The position numbers and the translations under genes were made by a program. DNA of 64,000 bases from Megalonaias nervosa (Eukaryota > Mollusca > Bivalvia > Unionida > Unionidae): assembly GCA_016617855.1 (NCBI GenBank), contig JAECUM010094246.1, forward strand, positions 1 to 64,000, given 5' to 3'. Positions 11,976-22,139 of this stretch are shown piece by piece; position 1 is the first letter of the stretch; every line of letters begins with the position of its first letter. A model generated the notes under the pieces. The model searched no databases. It worked only from the letters and a program-made list of their open reading frames with translations, and was not told the DNA's origin.

Positions 11976-12221
11976 TAACCCAGAGAGTAGTTTCCCACAA
12001 AAACCACAAAGTGGATGGCCAGACATTGAGTGTGACACTGTTCCATCCTTCACCACCAAAGCCGTGCTATCAAAACAGAGTCCTGATCCAGGGTCTGAAT
12101 AATGCAGTAACAGAGGAATTGCTGAGAAACTTCCTGGAGACAAAGACAAAAGCAGAAGTTAGAGAATTCCTATATGGGGAGGAGGAGGGAAAAGTTGTTG
12201 TAACATTATCAGATAATATTG
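11976..12221 (+). CDS. PARP14-like: PARP14-like exon 2: end of RRM1 and most of RRM2
   Basis: An 82-codon exon, acceptor TTTGTTGTTTCAG|TA and donor ATTG|GTAATA, phase 1 on both sides. It first completes RRM1 with VTQRVVSHKNHKVDGQTLSV, the family's conserved last helix and strand (V-x-R-V-x-x-x-x-H-x-x-x-G-x-x-L-x-V). A proline-rich spacer (FHPSPPKPCYQ) follows. RRM2 then begins with the strand RVLIQGLNN and helix VTEELLRNFLETKT, and ends at the strand KVVVTLSDNI. RRM2 lacks the SGGG loop found in RRM1 and RRM3, having KTKAEVREFLYGEEEG instead. Known: PARP14-class RRMs are thought to bind RNA or protein partners; the specificity here is unknown. The minus-strand ORF over the same bases is a shadow. 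Confidence 0.88.
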
Positions 12222-12469
12222 GTAATAGTCATATATTTTGATTATTAGTGTCCCAGCTTGACAAAGTTGACCAAGCTGTGTAGTATTCATATTATCTTTT
12301 CACTGGTTTCTCCATCTCTCTATCATTGATACATTAATTTCCACAGCATCACTCTGTAATGGGATTATTTGTATTTTATTTTTATCTGCCTGTTTTTCAA
12401 TTTCACAATCCATTGTCAATACAAAGATTTCCATTGCATAGCATGACATTGCAAGGTATGTATAATTAT

Positions 12470-12596
12470 AGGTTACTGCATTTGTAAGGGAAAATATGGA
12501 CGAGTTTTTTGGATGGCTATACTGCACGACCTTGGGAGTGCAGTATATCCATCCAACAAAATGAGTTTATATTTTCCCATACAAATGCAGTAACCT
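12470..12596. repeat. Palindromic hairpin, copy 2
   Basis: Outer arms AGGTTACTGCATTTGTAAGG and its complement ending CAAATGCAGTAACCT are almost perfect. The inner arms TTGGATGGCTATACTGCA and TGCAGTATATCCATCCAA flank the loop CGACCTTGGGAG. Same outer arms and same loop core as copy 1 (which is in inverted orientation) but a different inner stem sequence. Confidence 0.9.
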
Positions 12597-12598
12597 TT

Positions 12599-13603
12599 TT
12601 ATTATATGCTCATTAATGTATGTCGTATTCCAAACTAAATAAACAAGCGTAGCTGCATCATTACACAACATTATTAATGCGCACGTAACTCTGCCCAGAC
12701 AAATTTGAAGTTGGTTGCGCGCTAGACGTAAGTTTCGAAAGAAAATGGCGTTTGGTCTACTTAAAATTGAAATTTGGAGTAATATTGTTAATGAATACAC
12801 ATTGCAACAACTTTTCTATTTGATCTGGAATGAATACGTTTTGGTATTTTTGTCGATTCGACGCAATTTCGTGATTATGGTCTGGATTTATCTACATGAA
12901 GTAACTTACATCGGATTCCAGCAGCCAATTAAATGGTATTAAAGTGTGTTGACATCGGCATGCGTGTTTCTGTTCTGTCATTGAATGATTCAGATCATAA
13001 TGTGGGAAAAATATGAAGTCTTTCAAATTGCAATTATCGAAAAGACGCTGTGGAATTTAATGTTTATTTCATTTTGAGTGCAGTAAGGAGGATGTAACTG
13101 CACTTGGAATATACTCAAAATTACAGTACAATTTCAAAATGTGTAATCAACCTTGAGAACCCATGACATGGCTCATGTAATTCGGATTTGTAGAACTATG
13201 AAAGTTTATTTTGAGGAAATTCAGGATGTAAAATTGTAAGTATATTTTTGCCATTTTTATTACAAGCTAAAGAAGACAGTTTATGTCTTATAATTTGCAT
13301 GTTATTGTGAGGACCCTGTCTGGCATCTATAGCTAGCCTAAATCTGAAACACTGTATCAAAAAAGTTAACGCGGAATGTGCCAAAGCTGCTGCTATGTGG
13401 CAGTCCATGAAACATTTGCTGGTATGTGGCAGTCCATGAAATATCTGCTTTAGTTCATTCAGAAAAAAATTGTTTACATTAGAAAGTAGTTCCTTTATTT
13501 GCGTGCATTCAGTATGAATTCGGCACGAGGGTGCAATATTGGGAAATTCTGAACGATTCTGACAATGTAAAGTTAACGAAGAAAAAAATGAGCATATAAT
13601 AAT
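12599..13603 (-). mobile_element. TIR-bearing non-autonomous element, copy 2
   Basis: Reverse-orientation relative of 2925-4254: TATTATATGCTCATT at the left, AAAAAAATGAGCATATAATA at the right. The interior shows GGTCTACTTAAAATTGAAAT, TGCTTTAGTTCATTCAGAA and GATTCTGACAATGTAAAGTT, the complements of copy 1 segments. It contains GAATTCGGCACGAG at 13516-13529. No transposase. Confidence 0.7.
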
Positions 13604-14106
13604 GTGCAGTTTTATATGAGTCTAATGAGTTTTTATTTTGTGTCATTATTTGGTGGTGTTATGGCCCCTGAAGGCCCTGGCATGGGTATTATAATAAAGT
13701 TAAACTTATTGGAAAAAGACAGAGTTTTCACTGTTATTACTGTTTAGTGTAATGATGTGTGATTAGTATTGAAATGAACTTAGTGGGAACAAAATAATGT
13801 GGTAAGTTTGCAGAGGAAGCCACTTCAAAGGGACCAGTTTAGGGATGTTTTACTGTATACAGCCACCAGTTAGCTGTAGGTAGTTTAATACAACTGAATC
13901 CAATACCATGTTCTAGTACCCAAATTACCAGTACAGTTTTAAGGAATAAATACACTATGTAGGACCATCATAAATTAAGTTTGGGACTCCTATGTTTTCA
14001 TTTCTGCTGTCCATCAGTTTGTTCAACTATTATTACTTAGATTTCTTTATCATAACTTTCACAGAGTAGATAGGATTTCAATTAGTTTTCATCTACTCCT
14101 GATTCT

Positions 14107-14321
14107 GGGGCCTTGGGTGGCTGAGTGGTCTGGATGGTCACTGGCATTTCAGTTCTGTCCATGTGTTCAAGTCTTGGGATCTGTCAGTGTGGTTATATTA
14201 GAAAGCTTGCCAGTAACTTTCCATGCTTTGGTGGGTTTTACTGGGGTTTTCCTGGGTTCTTCCTCCACCAGTTATCCTTGTCACCATGTATAGCAAAAGT
14301 AGTGTTTAATCCCAAGCAACA
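14107..14321 (+). mobile_element. tRNA-derived SINE, copy 2 (diverged)
   Basis: Same family as 5201-5454: GGGGCCTTGGGTGGCTGAGT head, CCTGGGTTCTTCCTCCACCA core, CACCATGTATAGC, and a short CAACAA end. A likely target-site duplication, ACTCCTGA, is seen at 14095 and 14322. More substitutions than copy 1, so an older insertion. Confidence 0.82.
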
Positions 14322-14559
14322 ACTCCTGAGGATTTTTTTAAGTCTCATTCCTTTCATGGCATCCCAGGACGTAAGGGACCAACAACACCAGTCCCTTGCA
14401 CCTGCTCCTGGCCCACTAAAACCAGCCAGCAAATGTGTTCAAACTAATTGCCTCTTGAGGACTTAAGCAAAGTTTATTAAAGGGATGCAATCCCATTCCA
14501 GGAAGCAACCCCAATATAAGCCTCTGTCTTGCCCAAATCAGGATAGACAATGTGGTCAG

Positions 14560-15480
14560 AAAATTCAAGAGAGGAAGTCATAAGTTTCATTCCCCTTTCC
14601 TGAGAATGTAGGGGAGAGGCCCTGTGGACTTGAACCATCTACTGCATGGCATCCCTCTTTCTGGGATTCCCATTCTTCCCGGAATTCTCTTGGATGCTCA
14701 ACTAGGCCCCTTTTCAAAGGTTGAGTTGAGCATAATGGAAGATTTGTGGGTCCTTTTATGTAATAAAGGAAATTCTCCTCAGGCAGAGATCCTCTATTAT
14801 TGTCCACACCTGGATTTTCTTTTGTATCCAGAAAAGGTTGAAAGTTTCAGGTTTCAGCTTATTATTGATCTTTCCACCTTAAATAAATTTCTCCAGGAGA
14901 AAATATTTATGCTGGAGACAACAACCCTATTCAGGAATGCTATAAGGCCTGGTATCTGGGCAGTCTCCATTGACCTTAAGGATTCAGTCCTTCACATCCC
15001 AACTTTTCCTCTCATACCTCAATTTTGATTGTATCAGGAGGTTTTCAAATTTTGTGCTCTGCTCCAAGAGTTTTATCAGGGTGATAAAATTAGTTGCCAC
15101 CCACCTGTGGTTACTGGGGATCTGCATCATCCACTGTGTTGACTTGCTGATCCACAATGGACATGTACAGTCCCTCCAACAAGATCTATTCTGCTGCTAG
15201 ACCTCAGCGATGTGTCTGGGACTCATTCAAAACCTGTAGAAATCTAAAGTAATTTTGTCTGATGCTTTTGGTGGCACTTCGAGCCAAGACTTCGTTGTTG
15301 GCTTGCCGATATCTAACCCACCTGGGGACTTAAACACTGCAACAGACCTAGTTTCACTAGGAAGACTACTTAATCCTTTCCAGTTTCTCCTTTGGTGTTC
15401 TGAAAACCAAACAGAGATCTCCTGACATCTTGACATCTGATAACCCATTCTTTCCATGCCTTCTTTTGAGCATCATACAT
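14560..15480 (+). mobile_element. DIRS-type RT fragment
   Basis: The 134-codon ORF at 14624-15028 contains FRFQLIIDLSTLNKFLQEKI, ETTTLFRNAIRPGIWAVSID and LKDSVLHIPTF, the N-terminal RT motifs of DIRS elements. Downstream frames add LGLIQNL and a recombinase-proximal 'DLVSLGRLLNPFQFLLW' segment. Degenerate, with no termini seen. Confidence 0.8.
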
Positions 15481-15499
15481 TTACTGAGGAATAACAGAT

Positions 15500-15900
15500 T
15501 TCAGTGATAATTAGTATACAGGTTGGAATGCAATAATGATATCACACATGGGCTTAATTTTCTGCAGTCTACATCATTGATTAGTGGTGTTTATCCATTC
15601 TTTCACACTTTGATTTCTGCAGCATAACTTTACCAATGATTGTTCAGTTATTAACTCTAATACTAACCAATACTACATGAGATTGCTTGTCTGCATTTCA
15701 TCAGCATTCAGTATCATGTAAGTGGTGTTGTATAGTACCTACTGGCAGTGCTTTCAAACTTAGGTTTCTGCAGCATAAAAAATAAAAATACCATGGATTA
15801 CTGCATTTCAAGCTGTGTTCATGTGCTGCTTTGCTGAAGTTAATTTTTTGCTGATACATCATCATAATGTGGAGTTGCTGCTCCTGAAAGTAGTACACAA
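15500..15900 (+). repeat. Two ~190-bp diverged tandem units
   Basis: Units share TTTCTGCAGCATAA, 'tagtggtgtt' and 'tttcaaac/cacactt' at roughly 190-bp spacing just upstream of exon 3. Non-coding. Confidence 0.4.
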
Positions 15901-16006
15901 CCTCTTTTACTTTCACACATATGATCTATTACTGTCAAAATTATAAAGCAGAGCCCTTTGTGATAATACTGACTGTGATTTAAGCTTTAATTTTCTTTGC
16001 TGCTAG

Positions 16007-16243
16007 ATGTTGTTCAACTAAGGAAAACATTGCAAGGAAGAAGTATTGAAGGAGCTTTCCTTAAGGTTGCAAGTGTTACCATTTCAAGCTGCATCTTTGT
16101 GCAGAACATACAACCTTCTACATCACATGACACTATTTTATTCTACTTTGAGAACAAAAGAAGAAGTGGTGGTGGAGATGTTGAGAAGGTAGAAATGAAG
16201 GCACAGGAGGGATACTGTCTGGTTTATTTTGTGGATCATAGTG
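16007..16243 (+). CDS. PARP14-like: PARP14-like exon 3: end of RRM2 and most of RRM3
   Basis: A 79-codon exon with acceptor TTTCTTTGCTGCTAG|AT and donor AGTG|GTATGT, phase 1 on both sides. It opens with DVVQLRKTLQGRSIEGAFLKV, completing RRM2 (helix 2 and last strand). It continues into RRM3: RNP2-like SCIFVQNIQPSTS, helix HDTILFYFENK, loop RRSGGGDVEKVEM, and strand GYCLVYFVDHS. RRM3 resembles RRM1 closely (FENxRRSGGGDVEKV in both), so the two are likely recent internal duplicates relative to RRM2. Its 3' splice site falls at the same point of the fold as in RRM1 and RRM2. Confidence 0.88.
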
Positions 16244-16827
16244 GTATGTATATATACATGCAATTTTGGTATACGTGCAAACATATAAAATGAGTTTCTT
16301 TGTGTATCAGTGATATGGCAGTAATGTGTATGTATTTGATTACATGGATAGCACATTACCTAATCAGTAAATTTGTTTAAGGATTGAGAGACAAATGTCC
16401 TCTTATACAAAAAAATATAAATTTCATGGGAGTGAATTGCAGATATTGGAATGTTTGAGGTTAAGGGGTGGGGGAAGTAAGAAGAACATATCCTTGTTTG
16501 TCTATTCCTCAAATTGCTTTTCTCTTTATTGATATGGTGTAAAACACAGTATGATCTTTTCTGTAAAACCAGTTGTATCAGTTTTGACCTTTCTGAAGCA
16601 CTAAATCACCAAAGGTATGAATAGCTCAAACCTAATCCCATTAATACATAAATTGTCTACATAAAATGATCTTTATGGTGTCATTACTACAAGGCATGAA
16701 ACCCATGAACAGAGTGTTACTCTCATTCTCTGTAGATCATGTTGTTAAAAGTTGTGCTATAATCTAAACTGTAGGTGTCATGTTTGTAAGGTAGGACAAT
16801 TTCTGTATACAATAATTTTAGTTTTAT

Positions 16828-17502
16828 CTAAATGAACACACATTCCATTGTTTTCACAAAATGTCTCAACAATATTAATTTGTCTTTCCAAATTATATCA
16901 GCACAGTTTGCAACGTCCTCAGAATACAAGATACTAAATCCTTTATAAATAGATTGAACAGAAGAGGGTTTCATACACAGGCTTGTCAGGTGAAAAATTC
17001 TGTATATTGCCTTTTCATCACCACACATGAATGTAGAATTTTGTACATCTAGAACTTTAAACAGCTTTCCACTGATACCTTTGTTAATTAAAGAAGTCAG
17101 TAATTTTACATGATCAGTAGAGTCAGAAGCTTTGGAAAAGTCTACAAAAAGACAATAAAAATGACCTATATTTTTACTTGTATTTTCGAACCATTGCATG
17201 AAGTGAAAAACTATTATTTGTTGCTGATTAGCTTTGCAGAATGCCATCTGAACTTCTTCAGTTTTGTTATTAGCTTTGCAACATTGAATGAGGCATTGTT
17301 TTAAATTACTGGTAAAGATTTTATTCAAGATATCAGTGAGGTAGATACCCCTGTAATTATAAGGGTCATCTGAAGAGTCTTTCTTGTGTAATGGGAATAT
17401 AATGCTTTCACCCGATTGTTTAGGGAAGTGTCTGGTGTAAAAAAGTGCATTAAATAATTTGACTAAATAAGGACATACATTTGGAGTCACGTTTTTTATC
17501 AT
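16828..17502 (-). mobile_element. Non-LTR retrotransposon RT fragment
   Basis: A 224-codon ORF with the RT signature of Jockey/CR1-like elements: IIFPLHKKDSSDDPYNYRGI, LTDILNKIFTSNLKQCL, FVDFSKASDSTDHVKLLTSL and INKGISGKLFKVL. The YADD-box region is degenerate (ILYSEDVANCADI). No endonuclease domain and no tail in view. A dead fragment in the intron between exons 3 and 4. Confidence 0.85.
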
Positions 17503-17589
17503 TTTGGTTATTATTCCAATCAGTTCAATTCTGGTTTGTACGGTATACTGTAATTCTAATTAATAGAAATTATTAAGGTCCACATAGAG

Positions 17590-18260
17590 ATGCAGTCATT
17601 GAAGAGTAAACTTGACTATTTTGTAGCCTCACAGTTAGATATCTCCCATTTTCCATCCATTTATAAAGTTTGTAACCAGCATAATTCTGCAATTCTTAAA
17701 GATAATTGGATACTATTTGGTGGTGAAGTTGAAACTATATATAGATGTGCTTTTCAAATTTTTATTTTTCCAGGTTCAATTTTTACAGAGTTATTACCCT
17801 TGGCCCAACAGTATTATATTTCCACTCTTGCAGATCCTTGTATCCAAGTTAAGAACCATTCAATATATTCTTGTTTCATAGCCCCAGATGTGCCTTGTAT
17901 GGTTCTTGATAGTTTACTTCATATTGTCACTAGAGATGTAACTAGCCTAACTCTAAGATACTTGCATGCCATTTGGTAGATGAATTGCCTATTACACATA
18001 GGCATGCTTTTTAAAGGTTTCATCTTCTCAGGTCTAATCTTGATGCAGTTATTGCCCTTTTCCCATCAAGGTTACACATCCAATATGGTATAGTCTTGTA
18101 ACCAGTTCAGGAATCATTCAGCTTAATCTGATGCAATTTGGTGAGAACATTGTCTCAAGACTGAGATGTGCCATTTATGGGTTTTGTCTCGACAACGCCA
18201 TTTTGGATTCCATTGCAATGTACTTGAAACTGGAAGTATTATCATGAAAGTAATGTATCT
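17590..18260 (+). repeat. Diverged tandem repeat, ~200-300 bp units
   Basis: Two or more units share 'AGGTTCAATTTTTACAGAGTTATT.CCCTTG', 'TTGTAACCAG', 'CAATTTGGTGA' and 'AGATGTGCCATTTATGG'. The 129-codon ORF here is a by-product of the repeat and has no domain. Confidence 0.45.
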
Positions 18261-18299
18261 TACAACTCTAGGTCTTAAAAATGTAACAGAAAGAAATTT

Positions 18300-19120
18300 A
18301 AGCCAACAGTTGATGCCAAATCAGCAAGCACTTTATTTCCATACAATACAAAAATGAAAGTTCAAAAGATACAATATTATAAATTAAATGCCAAATAATC
18401 TTAAATGTCCTATTACAAGTAACAATTATAGTGTTCCGATTGAATTCCAATAGTCTTGAATGTCCTGATATAACATAATGATGCAATCCAGAATGTCTTT
18501 GAATGAGTTCACAAAAATCCAATGTAATGTATTAGTCCATAAAGCACTTTAGCAATTCCAATGCCTATTTTAAATAATTCCTCTTGAACTGTATCTGATT
18601 TCAACAACACAACTGTTAACTTGGGTCACAAATGGATTCCCACAGACTGATCTAACACAGGAATGAATTATTTATTTAAAAAAATCCCTATTTGTACACA
18701 CTTTCAGTTAACTCATATTATAATAGAATATGAAGCAATCCATCAGTAAAATACAATCTAATTGTAAACAAGACTGATCTTGAATTAAAATGCTATGTAA
18801 ACATTCTGTTTACCATAATCTTAAATACAACCTACAGTCATAGACAAAAGTACAATTTTTAATGTCATTCTAAATTAATCCATGCATGGTCAGATTTACT
18901 GAGACATAAAAAAAATCTGGATCTGATCCTTTCTGAATCATACTCGACCATTGATATTGGAAAGTATATGCCTCACACAGTGAATATTGAACTCAAGTTT
19001 ATATAACCCTTTAAAACCTTACAAATTTCAAACCATACCTTACTCCATTTGTGTAGCCTTTTGCAATTTAGAGAAATGTTGCCATCAGTGGCATGTGTGA
19101 TGTTAAATCCATGCAATATT
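18300..19120. other. Intronic, nothing recognised
   Basis: AT-rich, no coding signal, no repeat I can name. Confidence 0.4.
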
Positions 19121-19129
19121 TAACTCTAC

Positions 19130-21010
19130 AGGTCATAGAAAAGAAGAACTTATGTGATGGCCTATTATTTTGGCATCTTTCGTCAGTCATCGGTCAAACA
19201 ACATGTCTGTTAGTATAAGCTTGTTATTGATACTCCTAATAAACTATTTATTGGATTGTCATGCATCTTGATACACACATTCATCCCAAGCTCTAGTTGT
19301 TTCTAAACGAAAATGTTTCTGCTCATATGTTCAATGTGGCCACCACAGAAGCCATCTTGAAAATTTTGTTATGGTAACATGTCTTAAATGGACACTCATA
19401 TCAACATAGAGATTTCACAAAAAAGACTTCTTACGATGTCCAGTTGGACATAAATGACAATGATGCTGATACGACATCCTGTATGGATGGCCATCTTGAA
19501 AATCTTAATAGTGCTAATCCTGACCAGAAAGACCATGGTGTTTTCATCAGAAGAATTTGTATGATGTCATGTTTGTCCTGAAAATGGTCCCACATGGATA
19601 TCCAGTATGAAAATCTTGTTATTGCTACTCTTCCTGAGTGGATGGTCATATCAACATAGGGGTGTCCCTAAAATAATTATTAGATTTCTAGTTGGTCCTA
19701 AGTGATAGAGGTGCCAACCTGATGGCCATTATGGCAGCAATCTTGAAAATTTTCTTATCACTTTTCTTCCTGAACTTTCTTCATAATTGACATGGAGTTT
19801 ATATCTTATGACGCCTGGTTGGCCCTAAGTGGATGGCCAGTATGGCCACCAGATTGGCCATCTTGAAAACCTTGTTATTGCTACTGCTCCTGAATCGACG
19901 GTTATATCAACATGGGGTGTCCCTAAAAGAATTATTAAGATGTCTAGTTGTTCCAAAGTGATAAAGGTGCCAACCTGATGTCCAACATGGCCACTATGGC
20001 AACAGTCTTGAAATTTTTCTTTTCACTTCTCTTCTTTAACAGAAACTCATAATTGACATTGGGTTTTTATCTTATGATGCCTTGCTGGCCCAAAGTGAAA
20101 TCTTGTTATTTTTGCTATGCCTCATGAATGGATGGCAATGTGAGCATGGCATTTTCCCTAAAAGACTTCTTATAATGTATAGTTTGTCCTAAATGAAAAT
20201 GATGCTGATGTGATGTACAGTATAGTCACAGTGACAGCTCTCTTTAAATTATTGTTATTGCCACTCCTCCTGAATGGAAAATGATACTGGTATATGGGGT
20301 GTTCACTGGAAGACTTCTTATACTATGTGGTTGATCCTAAATGAAAATGGAGCCACCTGGACATCAAATATGTCCATGACAGTGGCCATCTTTAAAATCT
20401 TGTTATGGATATTCCACCGGATTGGTTGGTTGTGTCAGCACAGGGTTTTCATGAAATTCTTATAATCTCTGGTTGGGTCCTAATGAAATTGGTGCCAGTC
20501 TGACATCCAATATGGCCACCACAGTTGTGATCTAGAAAATGGTGTCATTGATACCCCAGCCTGAATGGAAAGTCATATCAGCATGGGATTTTAACTGGAA
20601 GACTCCTTATTAAGTGTTTTGTTGGTCTTTAATAACAGTTATGCCAATCTGGTATCCAATATTGTCACCACAACAGTGATCTTGAAAATCTTGTTACTAC
20701 ATCTAGATGGAAAGTCATATCAACATGGCACTTTTCCCTGGAAGATTCCTCATGAGTTCTAACTGGTAGTAAATGAAAATGACAGTTCAGTATGATCACC
20801 ATGACAGCCATCTTGACAATATTATTATTGATACTCCTTTCAAATGGAAAGACATATCAACATGGTGGATATCACTTGAAGACACGAGAGATCTAGTTGG
20901 TCCTGAATGAAAACAGGTGTTGATCAGACCTCAGATATGGCTGCCACAATTAACACATTGAAAATCTTGTCACTAATTCTCCTAAATCGTATCAAATGCA
21001 CAAGTTTTGT
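19130..21010 (+). mobile_element. ~145-bp tandem array element, copy B
   Basis: A head ('ctgttagtataagcttgttattg', 'gattgtcatgcatcttgata', CACACATTCATCCCAAGCTC) is followed by about thirteen diverged units. The CTTGAAAATCTTGTTAT motif occurs about every 117-147 bp (near 19,350; 19,490; 19,611; 19,739; 19,856; 20,003; then 20,240; 20,383; 20,529; 20,670; 20,808; 20,955), with one short unit. No AAGAATATCAG tail is seen. It ends about 240 bp upstream of exon 4. Confidence 0.8.
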
Positions 21011-21252
21011 ATCTCAGAAGACTTTGATGACAACATAGGTATTGACTTAACATTTCAAAAGGATGTGATTGGAAGAGATGTATAACAAAAGTTTCTTCTT
21101 TTACCGATGCTTTTTTATTTGTTTATTTAAAACAACTTTCTTATAGAAAAAAATAGAACCTCAAACCTTAACATGGACTTTTGCTTAATATGTAAAGAAA
21201 TATTTGATTCTCATTTTTCTAATGGGTCATTTGATTCAAATCTGTTCTTCAG

Positions 21253-21393
21253 TTATTGATAGAGTACTCAGTCAGTCACACAATATTGATGGTTCTGATG
21301 TTGAAGTCCATATCTATCATGAGTGTTTGGGACAATGGTCTTCAAGAAAGAAATGTGATCCATATGTCAGATTTGCCAGTCCAGGGAGTAAAG
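21253..21393 (+). CDS. PARP14-like: PARP14-like exon 4: end of RRM3 and linker
   Basis: A 47-codon exon following AAATCTGTTCTTCAG, with donor AAAG|GTAAGT; both ends are phase 1. The first 20 residues (VIDRVLSQSHNIDGSDVEV) carry the conserved RRM C-terminal pattern and complete RRM3. The remainder (IYHECLGQWSSRKKCDPYVR...) is a linker with no domain I recognise. It lies just 3' of a ~145-bp tandem array that ends near 21,010, so an intron full of repeats separates it from exon 3. Confidence 0.85.
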
Positions 21394-22139
21394 GTAAGTC
21401 CTTCATAGCATAGATACCTGTGAAATAGAAAGATGGGTCCATGATTTGTTTCTTCTTTTATTGGATAGGCTTCTAGGCTTTAAACATCAATAGATATTTC
21501 TCTTGAATTTAAAATCTATTTTATATGAAATAGATAGTAATTTCAGCAATATAACAAAGTACGTAATTAGTAAAACTGAAGCTTCACACATATTGTTCCA
21601 TGAGACTTTGTATCACACTTGAAGATATTATGGGAATGGGATCTGTATGGCTCAGTTCTACATTTAACATAATTTGAATCATAGGTACTACATAAAATGG
21701 TAAACACAGCTGAATAACTATATTGTGTCTTTTGACAGTTTATGGTAAAAAGCACAAGTGTGTTGTTTGCACATAAACATGTCACAGCATGGTGTACTCC
21801 ATGTCAGATAAATTTCATTCTTCCAGTATTACTCGGAACAAAATGTTTGTGTAGATCCATATGTCTTATAAATCCTACTGACTACATGTCTTACATACTG
21901 TGAAACTCCTTAAACTGAGCCTTGATGAGACCAAATATTTACAGTTATTTTTTAGAGACAGCCAGTTTAAGGAGGTTGGATCATAGGCTGCCTCATCATC
22001 TGATTGGTATACAACATAACCAGTAATAGAAATAATGACCTGTAGATAGAGATATCTTAATCGTAGGTCATTTTTCTTACTGCTTTATGTTACATACCAA
22101 TAAAATGGTGAGCTAGCATGTAACAGGATTAGGGATGGG

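Noticed and set aside
17590..17979. 129-codon plus-strand ORF
   Set aside because: Lies in a diverged tandem repeat and has no domain or splice context.
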